From JBASEY01 sp964404285 (lineage in GTDB: Bacteria; CSSED10-310): a stretch of DNA of 64,000 bases. Made by a program: the position numbers and the translations under genes. Positions 1 to 8,569 of the stretch are shown in pieces (within the stretch, counting starts at the first letter, position 1; each line of letters opens with the position of its first letter). The DNA is taken from contig CAYOJK010000001.1 of the NCBI GenBank assembly GCA_964404285.1, positions 186,001 to 250,000 of the forward strand, given 5' to 3'. The notes under the pieces were generated by a model that worked only from the letters and a program-made list of their open reading frames with translations, was not told where the DNA came from and searched no databases.

Positions 1-72
1 GCCTTCATTTTACTCATCTAAGATTTTAAAATGAGGAAAACATTGTTTTTCAAGCCTAGAGTTCAATGCTGG

Positions 73-2028
73 CTATAGTGGAAGCGGAAGTGACTCCTCC
101 CATTCAATCTGGGCCTGTTCCTGTAAAGCTTTATCTGAAAATTCTAAATGGAGATAGCAATCCTGCAATTTTTTCCGTGCATTTGTTGAGTTGAGGTCTA
201 ATTTCAAGCCGCATTTCAAAGCCTCTTCAATCAAACCGGCGCCTTTGCCGTAATTCGGAGGAGACTCATACAGATAAAGCAAGGCACGATTATATAGAGC
301 GTCCGGTAACCAAGGCCATTTAGTCAAGATTTTTTCGTATTGATTTCCTGCCATATTCCATTTGCCCATACGTTGATAAGTCAATGCCAACACCATTTGG
401 ACTTCCAGTCGTTTAGAAAAAGCGGGTTCACGCTGTTCCAACAACTGATCGAGTTCATCCAGCGACCAGGCGCCAACGGCGTGTCTTCCCGCTGTTTCAG
501 CTTGCTCAATTTTGCCTTGTAACCGATAGATTTCGGATAGGTATCCGTATGCTTCCAAAGCTCCTAAAGGATTGCTTGCCACTGCGCTTTCGTATTCCTG
601 TGCGGCATCGACTAGCCAACCGGATTTAAAAAACGCCAGTCCTTTCATAGTATGAAGGAACGCCGGTGTCTCTTCCAATTTGTGATTTCGGATAACACTG
701 TTCTGACCATAAACGAAGATTGCTATCCCTGTTATCCAGAGTATCTTGATCCAAATCGTCGAGCTGCTGTTTTTTATCTGCTGGATCAAATAAAATGTCG
801 CTGCTGCTGCTAGAATTGCCAAAAACGGTATCATGGAAACCCTTAGGCGACCGTTGATGTAAAACATGATGCCGGTCAAAACATGAGGAGTTAAAAACAG
901 AATTAATAGCCACTCCTCCGAATTCCGTCGCCGAAATCTACATATCTGCATCAAACCTAATAATGACACCAGACCAAAACCAGGTAAGAAAGGAAAAATT
1001 CGTTTGATTCTAAAACCAGCGTTTATCAACGATGCGGTATCAAGAACTTCGTAATTGTTGAAAAGATAGAAGAATTTTGAAATGAACAGATAAATCCCGT
1101 GAAATAGTGATTTTTTTAAGAAATAATAACTTTCATCATAATAGAAAGAAGACATTTCACGATAGCTCAGCGTTCGACCTGAAGCTCTTTCCGCTAAATA
1201 CTTGAATAAATCGTGCTCCACCGGAAACGTTTCCGAACCCTTTTTCATTATCTCACTTTCAAGCTCAGTCAGTGATTGAGGTGGAGAGTATCCCAACCCT
1301 TCCGCTCGATAATTGTTAGAAGAATAAAAGACACTTCCTCCAGAAACCGTTACTAAAATCAGCTCACCACTTCGCCAATAGTTGAAAAGCGTTACCGGTG
1401 CGATTACAGCCGCTGCAGAAAGCCCAAACAGAGCTATGCAATTAAGAGCGAATGCTTTCTTTTTGATAGTGACCCAGAGCCAAATGACAACCAAAAATAT
1501 CAACAAGAGTAGGTTAGGACGAATGAGAGTCGCCAATCCCATCATCAGACCAGCAATAATAAAGTGATACGGTAAGGTTTTTCTGGCTGCAGCCAGGATC
1601 GTACTCAATGTAACCAGCACAAGCATGATTTCAAGTGATGAAGTAACCAGATCACTTTCATATAACAAAGGGGGTGACAGACAACCATAAAACAAGCCGG
1701 CCACAACACCCGTTTTAGGGTTCCATATCTCCGATCCAATTCGCACGATCAAAAAGACACTTAACAGCCCAAGAATAAACTGAATCCAACGTATGATGTC
1801 ACCATTCAGACCGCAATACGAGTTAAGAATTCCAATCCACAGCGTATAAAACGGACTCGAGGAAAAAGGTGTTTGTATCTTGTGAGTGAGTAGCTTCCGT
1901 CCTAAGGTCAAGTATTTTTCAAATACAGGCTGATGTGTTTGATATAAGCCCAAAATCAGGCGCAAAACAGCAGCAGGCGTGAGCGCTAGGACATAGTGTA
2001 AAAAAGACGGACGTTCAACCTTTTGCAT
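73..2028 (-). CDS. Polytopic membrane glycosyltransferase (GT39/PMT-like) with C-terminal TPRs
   Basis: This 651-residue protein begins with about 430 residues of hydrophobic helices separated by short loops, followed by a soluble C-terminal part (about residues 450-640) with TPR-like helix pairs (patterns such as A..Y..A....P and A...Y..L). The membrane part resembles the GT-C fold ArnT/PMT family, including the early FYTLWIGILN loop and the arginine-rich RLRVSMIP segment before the last helices. Such enzymes use polyprenyl-phosphate sugars to glycosylate lipids or proteins on the outer face of the inner membrane. The acceptor cannot be told from sequence. The gene is monocistronic as far as visible and the ATG at 2028 has only a weak ribosome binding site, so the start is less certain than the family. 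Confidence 0.7.
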   Translation of the reverse strand: MQKVERPSFLHYVLALTPAAVLRLILGLYQTHQPVFEKYLTLGRKLLTHKIQTPFSSSPFYTLWIGILNSYCGLNGDIIRWIQFILGLLSVFLIVRIGSEIWNPKTGVVAGLFYGCLSPPLLYESDLVTSSLEIMLVLVTLSTILAAARKTLPYHFIIAGLMMGLATLIRPNLLLLIFLVVIWLWVTIKKKAFALNCIALFGLSAAAVIAPVTLFNYWRSGELILVTVSGGSVFYSSNNYRAEGLGYSPPQSLTELESEIMKKGSETFPVEHDLFKYLAERASGRTLSYREMSSFYYDESYYFLKKSLFHGIYLFISKFFYLFNNYEVLDTASLINAGFRIKRIFPFLPGFGLVSLLGLMQICRFRRRNSEEWLLILFLTPHVLTGIMFYINGRLRVSMIPFLAILAAAATFYLIQQIKNSSSTIWIKILWITGIAIFVYGQNSVIRNHKLEETPAFLHTMKGLAFFKSGWLVDAAQEYESAVASNPLGALEAYGYLSEIYRLQGKIEQAETAGRHAVGAWSLDELDQLLEQREPAFSKRLEVQMVLALTYQRMGKWNMAGNQYEKILTKWPWLPDALYNRALLYLYESPPNYGKGAGLIEEALKCGLKLDLNSTNARKKLQDCYLHLEFSDKALQEQAQIEWEESLPLPL

Positions 2029-2251
2029 AGATATAAGGGAACTGAGCTTTAGCTATTTGAATAAAATAATACTTTTTTATCGGAACAAAAACTTGTTTCA
2101 TCACACCACTTTTACTGCCTGGCAGCTCATTAATTGGGTAAATTTTACACTGTCAGGTATGTATTTGTCAAAACAAACCAGGAAAAATGTCAGATTACTT
2201 AGGTTTTTGATGTCGATCTGATCAAATAATTCCGTTGGATAATTTCAGACA

Positions 2252-2282
2252 TAAAAAAAGCGCCGGCGCTCTCACCGGCGCT
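2252..2282 (-). terminator. Intrinsic terminator of the C25 protease gene
   Basis: Read on the minus strand, a perfect 8-bp GC-rich stem (AGCGCCGG / CCGGCGCT, 2259-2266 with 2275-2282) with an 8-nt loop is followed by a run of seven T. It lies 17 nt past the stop codon of the protease gene and is the clearest Rho-independent terminator in the window. Confidence 0.88.
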
Positions 2283-2298
2283 CAGAATTCGCACTCAA

Positions 2299-5200
2299 TT
2301 ATAATGGATCGATGCAGTTACCCGTACCCATAGCCACCTGAAAAACCAGTTGAGCATCCGTAGATGAAACAACCCCATCTCCGTTGCAGTCTGCCGCGCA
2401 TGCTTCTTCGTATGTCGGCGTCATCAATTCCAAAGCTATCAAGAAAGCCAATTGAGCATCTTCTGACGAAATGGTTGAATCGAAATTAACATCTCCATGA
2501 TGGATACAGTCGGGGGTTGGTGTGTGTGTTGGAGGTCCATGAGTTGGTGTTGGTGTCCTGGTTGGCGTTAGTGTTGGCGAGGGTGGAGGGGTTGGTGTCG
2601 GAGTAGGCAAAGGACCATCTGTATCTCCCCATATTTCCACGTCATCGATATTCCAGCCGCAATACGTCACCGAAACATCCGTCGTGCCCATGACCCATCG
2701 TAGATATACAGTCGGTCTGTTATCCGCAACTGATGAAATATCATAAACCATCGGTTGCCAATCAGGATCAGTGAATGTTGAACCCGTATGGCTCCATATC
2801 GTGGACCAGTTCACTCCGTCATTTGAAACTCGAAAATACGCATGATCATAGGTGCCCGACTCAATGCCGAGCCATCGCATAAACCGAACTTCGACATCAC
2901 TCAAGCCTGTACAATCAATGGGATTGGATGTCAGATTCGTCTCCGACATGTAATTCGTATACGTTCCCGCCAGGTTATACCCGTAAACGTTCGCACCGGT
3001 ATATCCACTCGAGGGATCACCACCCATTCCTTGAGGTACTCCCCATTCCCAATCACCCTCCGTTGTCCATCCAGGATTGGTATCCATGTTCCAGGAATAG
3101 CGCCGCGTGAAATTGGAGAATGTGCAATCCACCTCGAAAGCGCTCTGACCTGAATAACCTTCCGCTTCAAAGCTTACTGTGAAAACCACAGTTGTCGGAT
3201 CCGGCATGGTGGGCGATGCTGTCACACGGAAATGAGGCGCTTCAGTCAAGGCGCTGTCGCCACTTGAAATGTCCGGCCAGTTAGCTGTCGCTGTTTCGAT
3301 TATCACATACTCCGGTTTGTTACAGCTCAAGGTCCCGCTGATGTCATATCCGGCGCCATTACCCTGATTATTTACCAATACTTTCAGAAGAATTGTTTCA
3401 CCTGGTTCCCAAATACCATTGAAGGTACCGCCGGAAATCTCCTCTATTTGGGTGTTTTCAACGATAAGCGACGGAGCCACAACCATTTCGCAAAAGGATG
3501 CCGATCCACTGTTTTCCGCGCTGCTCCACGCCAAGGTGAATGGAATGGCATCCCCATCACCGGCTGCCGGATCGACATAAAAAACAAACGCACCATTCGC
3601 CGTTGCGCTACCACTTTGAGGAATATCCGGGAACGTAACCGTTGGATTGGTTATCGTTATATTCGGATTGGTCGTACTAAGTGTCGCCGTGACATTTGTC
3701 GCCGTGACACCTTTATTATCCAGCGTCACTGTCATCGCAATGGTTTCACCGCCATTGATCCAGCCATCGTTATTGCCTGCCGAATCATCGATGTCATGGT
3801 CGCCATGAACCAGAAGAGGAACATTGCAGGGCGCCGTGTAAGACACCAATACATCATCGATATTCCAGCCACAGTAAGCGACCGAATAGTCGGTCGGGCC
3901 TATGCTCCATCGTATCCTGACGTCACTATTACCAGCTGCCCAGTCAGTGATATCATATTCCTGGTATGACCAAGCAGTTTCTTGAAGCGTGCCTCCTGTG
4001 TGTTCCCAAACAGTGCTCCAACTGGAGCCTCCATTGATGGATATTTGTATAGAGGCCTGATCCCATGTTGCGCTTTCAATGCCAAGCCAGCGCCAGAAAC
4101 TCAAATATGCCTGACTGGCGCCCGAACAATCAAACGGTGTCGTGGTCATATACGTTGCCGGTAAACTGTTCTGATAGGTGCCATTCAAATTATACCCGAC
4201 AATATGTGTCCCTGTATAACCACTCGGTGGATTACCACTGACACCTGAAGCCGGGCCCCATGCCCAAAGACCCTCATACGTCCAACCAGGGTCAGTATCC
4301 ATATTTTCTTCCAAGAGTATCATTAATTGCAGCGTGGTGAACTTGTAATACATGCCGCCATTGTCATCGATTGCAACATTACCGGCTGCATCCTCACTAA
4401 CGACATAAAAATAATATTCCGTGCATGTTTCCAATTCTGAAATCGTAACGCTGTGTTCCGTCTTTCTCCCGGGACCGACTTCCTGATTTTCCAATGGGGT
4501 CGATTGTCCCCAGATAACCTCAGTCGTCGAAGGTTTGTCTGTAATCCAACTGATTTTTGCTGAATCTATAGTGACATTTGAAACCATTATATTTGAAATT
4601 ACCGGGCCAATGCAGTCAACTTCAGCATAATCATAGACATCGACCGGCTCGCCTTCACAGTCTTCATCATAATAATGAAGGACTATCTCATCGCCATGAG
4701 ACACCTGCAGATATCCCGGTCCAGATTGGGTAGCCGACATCTGAATCGACCCTCGAAACTCACTTGTATCCGGCCCGGTTTCCGCCAATAGCGCCATCTT
4801 ACCAGCCGGCAACGTATCTGAATAAATCATTACTTCTGCTGTTTCCACCATCCCTGGATCAGCATTTAAATCTGCATCCCACAACGCAATTTGTATCTCA
4901 TGATCACAATTATAAAGCGATCGATTCATCATGGCATAACCACATCCTGCCGCCATGATCAACAAATCCTGTTGAGTCGTTTCCAGGTTCTGACCACTGA
5001 CGGTTATCACAGCCTCTCCTGGCGTCAACGGTTCGATATAGACGGCGGCATCACCGTTTTCATCAGTAAATGCTGAACCCAGCAATTCATTTCCGTCATG
5101 TATTGCAACCAATGCGTACTTTACCGGACCGTTATCATCTGCCACATTGACGACAAATGTCTGGGGATTAGGCGTTGTGCTCAATTGAGCTCCGATCGCA

Positions 5201-6936
5201 GGAGTCATAGGAATCCGACCATGAATCGGTAACGAGGGATCGCCCATCAGGTTGTAAATATCGTAATAAAGCGCTGCTCGGCTGTAACCCGCCTCATAAA
5301 TTTTATACAGCCCGGCAAAATACATAGCCGACAACGAATACTGGAGTTCCTCGTGCTGTATCCGATAGATTTCACGTTCCAGATCGTCATCTTCGCTCCA
5401 ATATGAACTGGCCGACGTTCCCCAAAATGATACCGACCCTTTGTTCGCTTCAAGGAGCCATCGTTCACCAAATGACACCACTTGATCATGCAAATTGGTT
5501 CCGCAGGCAAATACCATTACATGTGGATATCTATCGACATTTGCCAAGGCCTGAACATCCGAATGCACAAATTTTATACATGCTGTTCCTGAACCATCGC
5601 CATATCCGTGACCGGAGTAAACGACAAGCGAACGGCCTTCGTTAACGTTCGCGGCAAAATGCGATGTGTTGCCACCTTGGCGTTCATAAACCGGGTGATA
5701 GACATTGTTCGCCGGATCGTAAGGATAAATATGATTGTTCCAACTCCATTCATGAGTGCCTTCAAGCATTGATCCATGGTCTGACGATGCCAAGAACACT
5801 GCATCTTTCAGGTAGAACGTGTCCGGCATCGATGTCATGTCCCACTGAAGAGTTTTTGTCAGGATATTTTCGAGGTCAGATACACTTCGGATGGAAAAGC
5901 GGCCGATCATCACATCGGGCGTATAAAAACCGACGCCTTCCAGCTCAGTATATTGGTTATCATCCGCTGATCCAGACGCCTCGCCGGTATAGGCGGGCAA
6001 CGAATCGGTATCGCCGTTGAGCAGCACGTAGGTTGGTGGATTCGGCCAATTATCATAGGCGTCTTGAATCAGCGCTTTTACCGTGCTTGTAGATGCTCCG
6101 GAAGGAACTTCGACCACGGTCACATCGTATCCTTGAATTGTTTTCCATTCTGCGAACGGCTCAATAGCCTCTGAATAGGCAGGAATATTCAATATCATGT
6201 ATCCAATCGGTGTTGGAGGAGGGAAAACAAAACTTCGATTACGGTAGCTCCCATGGTTGATGACTTTGTCCTGAAAAAAGATTTCAAATGGAGCTGAATA
6301 ATACCGATAATCCTTCCATTCCGTCAGCCGTTTGTCAGCGCCATGCAAATCCAATGATATTGATATTCGATTTGCTAACTGAATCAAATTTTTTGCTGGA
6401 TTATAGGCTACTGGCGAGATTTCCAGGACGACTAAACGGTGACCTCGCAAATAATCGATATCCTGTATTCGAACTTCCGGTTCAGTCAAAAACCGATCCT
6501 GTCGATACAGATTGTGATCAATACGAAATTCAGCCGCCTCCAATGCTCCAGGCAATTTCGGAACAGGGGGTTGAACCGGAATCAATTGGTGTTCTCCAAG
6601 CTCAATCGTTTTAACGCCTTCAACGTGGTACTTCAGCGTCACATCCGCACCATACGGCACCTCGATCAGCTTTCGCATCACAGGCAGGCGAGGCTCACCT
6701 ATTTCGCCCCTAAACGCACTTCCATCCAATGACAACTGAGTGAAAACTCCGCCCTTTGTTTTGACATCCTCCCCCTTCAAACCGTCAATAAAGACGTCGA
6801 TATCCACGTTATCCCAATTGTTTTCCATCACCTCCAGAATCGGTGAGTTCGAACTGAGCCACCCTACTGCGCCGACGCCTGTCTGCAAATAGAGCATCAC
6901 GCTCAGTAAAATTATCCATTTCGTCGTTCTGTTCAT
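2299..6936 (-). CDS. Secreted gingipain-family (C25) cysteine protease with C-terminal dockerin
   Basis: The ATG at 6936 is chosen because GAGGAGG lies 6 nt upstream and a signal peptide (MNRTTKWIILLSVMLYLQ) begins there; an in-frame ATG at 6963 lacks this. The 1545-residue product has a C25 propeptide-like region, then a C25 catalytic domain with the His in YSGHGYG and the Cys in VFACGTN. After that come Ig-like and fibronectin type III (GPVISN...FTTL) segments, two copies of a jelly-roll-like module (ending CGWNIDDV), an intervening CARDB-like region, a Pro/Thr-rich linker and a dockerin with two calcium-loop repeats (GDVNFDSTISSEDAQ and DCNGDGVVSSTDAQ). It should cleave extracellular proteins. 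The dockerin suggests docking onto a cohesin, and a cohesin-like gene lies 5 kb away. A strong terminator follows the gene. Confidence 0.88.
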   Translation of the reverse strand: MNRTTKWIILLSVMLYLQTGVGAVGWLSSNSPILEVMENNWDNVDIDVFIDGLKGEDVKTKGGVFTQLSLDGSAFRGEIGEPRLPVMRKLIEVPYGADVTLKYHVEGVKTIELGEHQLIPVQPPVPKLPGALEAAEFRIDHNLYRQDRFLTEPEVRIQDIDYLRGHRLVVLEISPVAYNPAKNLIQLANRISISLDLHGADKRLTEWKDYRYYSAPFEIFFQDKVINHGSYRNRSFVFPPPTPIGYMILNIPAYSEAIEPFAEWKTIQGYDVTVVEVPSGASTSTVKALIQDAYDNWPNPPTYVLLNGDTDSLPAYTGEASGSADDNQYTELEGVGFYTPDVMIGRFSIRSVSDLENILTKTLQWDMTSMPDTFYLKDAVFLASSDHGSMLEGTHEWSWNNHIYPYDPANNVYHPVYERQGGNTSHFAANVNEGRSLVVYSGHGYGDGSGTACIKFVHSDVQALANVDRYPHVMVFACGTNLHDQVVSFGERWLLEANKGSVSFWGTSASSYWSEDDDLEREIYRIQHEELQYSLSAMYFAGLYKIYEAGYSRAALYYDIYNLMGDPSLPIHGRIPMTPAIGAQLSTTPNPQTFVVNVADDNGPVKYALVAIHDGNELLGSAFTDENGDAAVYIEPLTPGEAVITVSGQNLETTQQDLLIMAAGCGYAMMNRSLYNCDHEIQIALWDADLNADPGMVETAEVMIYSDTLPAGKMALLAETGPDTSEFRGSIQMSATQSGPGYLQVSHGDEIVLHYYDEDCEGEPVDVYDYAEVDCIGPVISNIMVSNVTIDSAKISWITDKPSTTEVIWGQSTPLENQEVGPGRKTEHSVTISELETCTEYYFYVVSEDAAGNVAIDDNGGMYYKFTTLQLMILLEENMDTDPGWTYEGLWAWGPASGVSGNPPSGYTGTHIVGYNLNGTYQNSLPATYMTTTPFDCSGASQAYLSFWRWLGIESATWDQASIQISINGGSSWSTVWEHTGGTLQETAWSYQEYDITDWAAGNSDVRIRWSIGPTDYSVAYCGWNIDDVLVSYTAPCNVPLLVHGDHDIDDSAGNNDGWINGGETIAMTVTLDNKGVTATNVTATLSTTNPNITITNPTVTFPDIPQSGSATANGAFVFYVDPAAGDGDAIPFTLAWSSAENSGSASFCEMVVAPSLIVENTQIEEISGGTFNGIWEPGETILLKVLVNNQGNGAGYDISGTLSCNKPEYVIIETATANWPDISSGDSALTEAPHFRVTASPTMPDPTTVVFTVSFEAEGYSGQSAFEVDCTFSNFTRRYSWNMDTNPGWTTEGDWEWGVPQGMGGDPSSGYTGANVYGYNLAGTYTNYMSETNLTSNPIDCTGLSDVEVRFMRWLGIESGTYDHAYFRVSNDGVNWSTIWSHTGSTFTDPDWQPMVYDISSVADNRPTVYLRWVMGTTDVSVTYCGWNIDDVEIWGDTDGPLPTPTPTPPPSPTLTPTRTPTPTHGPPTHTPTPDCIHHGDVNFDSTISSEDAQLAFLIALELMTPTYEEACAADCNGDGVVSSTDAQLVFQVAMGTGNCIDPL
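2625..3095 (-). repeat. Second copy of a duplicated jelly-roll-like module in the C25 protease
   Basis: This copy starts with NMDTNPGW and ends with YCGWNIDDV. It aligns along its length with the copy at about 3835-4310 (shared SGYTG, GYNL.GTY, RWLGIES and CGWNIDDV). It is an internal protein duplication that has diverged at DNA level, likely for carbohydrate or surface binding. Confidence 0.75.
3835..4310 (-). repeat. First copy of the duplicated jelly-roll-like module in the C25 protease
   Basis: This copy starts with NMDTDPGW and ends with YCGWNIDDV. It is separated from the second copy by about 250 residues of CARDB-like beta-sandwich sequence (repeated NN.G.....V and G...I..P patterns). 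Confidence 0.75.
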
Positions 6937-7333
6937 TTTTGTCCTCCTCGAAATGATCCCCATTAATAAATCATGGAATGTTTAAGCTTTTATCGATTGG
7001 TATAAAGACATTCTGTCAACAGCTGAATAGAGAGCGGGCACAAATGAATAACCGGGAGCAACTGCAGTTTATTTGGATGGTTCATTTAAAGTCTAATGCA
7101 GGATAAAAACTCATATTCCATTTTGTAATTCTATACTGTAAAAGCCGTATTAATCAATAGAATTCAAAAAAAAACGTATTGGTTTTAGTGAACAACTTTG
7201 AGATTGAACAGGTTTACCCTGCCTGCCAAGCGTTGACTTCCTATTCAGCCTGAAATACGTTCATATTGGTTTTTGCTCGATGGTATCGCTCCATTCGTAA
7301 TATTTTTTTTTGTTTCTCATCAGGAGGTCCGAG
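6937..7333. other. Intergenic region between divergent protease and aminopeptidase genes
   Basis: This 397-bp AT-rich stretch separates two divergent genes and must hold both promoters. On the minus strand a perfect -35 hexamer TTGACA (7014-7019) lies upstream of the protease gene, but the best -10 (GATAAA, 6988-6993) is 20 nt away. No RNA gene, repeat or convincing reading frame is visible. Confidence 0.5.
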
Positions 7334-8461
7334 ATGTTGAATTATTATGATCGTGATCCCCGTCTTGAGCGGTGGGCTGAAGTCATTGTGGACTTTTGCA
7401 CGAACGTTAAGCCGGGCGAACGCGTTGAAATCACTGGTGAAATTCTTGCGCAGCCCTTAATGCTCGCCCTATATCGCCGCTGCCTGGAGAAAGGCGCTTT
7501 TCCAGTGCTTCGACCTTCTTTCGGTGAAGCGATTGAAATTTTTTATCATGTCGCCAATGACGCTCAACTGGAGGATGTGTCGCCAATAGCCTTATTTGAG
7601 GCGAATACTTATGATGTTTCCTTACACGTTCTAGCAGAGTCAAATACACGAAACATGACGGGAATCGATCCTACAAAAATGTCAAAAGTGCGAAAGGCTC
7701 GGCAGGATTTATCCCGGTTGCGGAAAGAACGAGTCCGTTGGAACATCACAAGTTTTCCCACTCACGCTTATGCACAGGATGCCGGTATATCGCTCAGGGA
7801 TTTTGCAGAGCTCATTTTTTCAGCCGGATTTTTAAATCATGATAACCCTTTGGAACAATGGAAGCTTTTACGGCAGAGACAACAAAAAATTGCCGGCCTT
7901 TTACAGGGTGTTGAAACATTTCGCATTGAATCGGCAGATTGCGATTTGACTTTAGGTGTCAAAGGCCGTCGCATCTGTGAGAGTTCAGGCGCTGTGAACA
8001 TGCCTGACGGTGAGATTTACACCGGCCCGGTTGAAAATGATGTCAACGGGTTCATTCGCTTTTCTTTTCCTGGTTATTATCTTGGTCAAATTGTTGAAGG
8101 TATCCATCTTACTTTTAAAAATGGAAAAGTTGTCAAAGCCCATGCCGACACTAACGATAAATTCTTACAGGAAATGTTGAATACCGATGAAGGCGCTCGT
8201 CGAATTGGGGAGTTAGGTATCGGGACAAATTGGGGTGTTACACGCTTTACCAAAAATCTTCTTTTTGATGAGAAAATGGGTGGCACAATCCACCTTGCTC
8301 TTGGAGATGCCTATATAGAAACGCTAGGTCAAAATCGGTCCGCTATTCATTGGGACATTGTTCATGATCTGAGAAACGGTGGTCGAGTTTATGCAGATAA
8401 AGAGGTTTTGATAGAAAACGGGCGCTTTACCGGTCGTTTTGCTGATGCTTGGCAAAGCTGA
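7334..8461 (+). CDS. M29-family metalloaminopeptidase (AmpS / aminopeptidase T type)
   Basis: This 375-residue protein has the M29 layout: an N-terminal domain starting with RLERWAEVIVDF and a C-terminal metal-binding domain. The expected ligands are in place: the Glu in IGELGIGTN, the His in GTIHLALG, and the His and Asp of HWDIVHD, with the typical ending ADKEVLIENGRF. These enzymes are cytoplasmic, usually cobalt- or zinc-dependent, and remove N-terminal residues from peptides. The ATG at 7334 has AGGAGG 6 nt upstream; an in-frame ATG at 7310 has no such site. The gene may be fed by peptides from the divergently transcribed secreted protease, but that is only inferred from position. Confidence 0.88.
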   Translation: MLNYYDRDPRLERWAEVIVDFCTNVKPGERVEITGEILAQPLMLALYRRCLEKGAFPVLRPSFGEAIEIFYHVANDAQLEDVSPIALFEANTYDVSLHVLAESNTRNMTGIDPTKMSKVRKARQDLSRLRKERVRWNITSFPTHAYAQDAGISLRDFAELIFSAGFLNHDNPLEQWKLLRQRQQKIAGLLQGVETFRIESADCDLTLGVKGRRICESSGAVNMPDGEIYTGPVENDVNGFIRFSFPGYYLGQIVEGIHLTFKNGKVVKAHADTNDKFLQEMLNTDEGARRIGELGIGTNWGVTRFTKNLLFDEKMGGTIHLALGDAYIETLGQNRSAIHWDIVHDLRNGGRVYADKEVLIENGRFTGRFADAWQS

Positions 8462-8497
8462 ATAATTGAGCGAGTTTCTTAAGATCTGAGACTGTCA

Positions 8498-8528
8498 TTG
8501 CCCATTTTTGTACGGAATATGGTATATT
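8498..8528 (+). promoter_or_regulatory. Candidate promoter of the GGDEF/HD-GYP gene
   Basis: TATATT (8523-8528) matches the -10 consensus at five of six positions. TTGCCC (8498-8503) is a possible -35, but the 19-nt spacer is long. It lies 42 nt before the start codon. Confidence 0.3.
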
Positions 8529-8569
8529 AAGAGTGTATTCATATTGGCGAGGGCTGCGAGGGCAACGCA

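Noticed and set aside
1..72. Possible gene at the left edge
   Set aside because: 72 bp without a convincing frame; probably the end of the intergenic region after the glycosyltransferase.
2515..2625. Pro/Thr tandem repeat near the protease 3' end
   Set aside because: It encodes an ordinary Pro/Thr-rich linker before the dockerin; not a separate repeat element.
3448..3969. 173-codon open frame antisense to the C25 protease
   Set aside because: It is opposite a strongly supported domain-rich gene and its composition (Arg/Cys/Ile-rich, no motifs) is that of a shadow frame.
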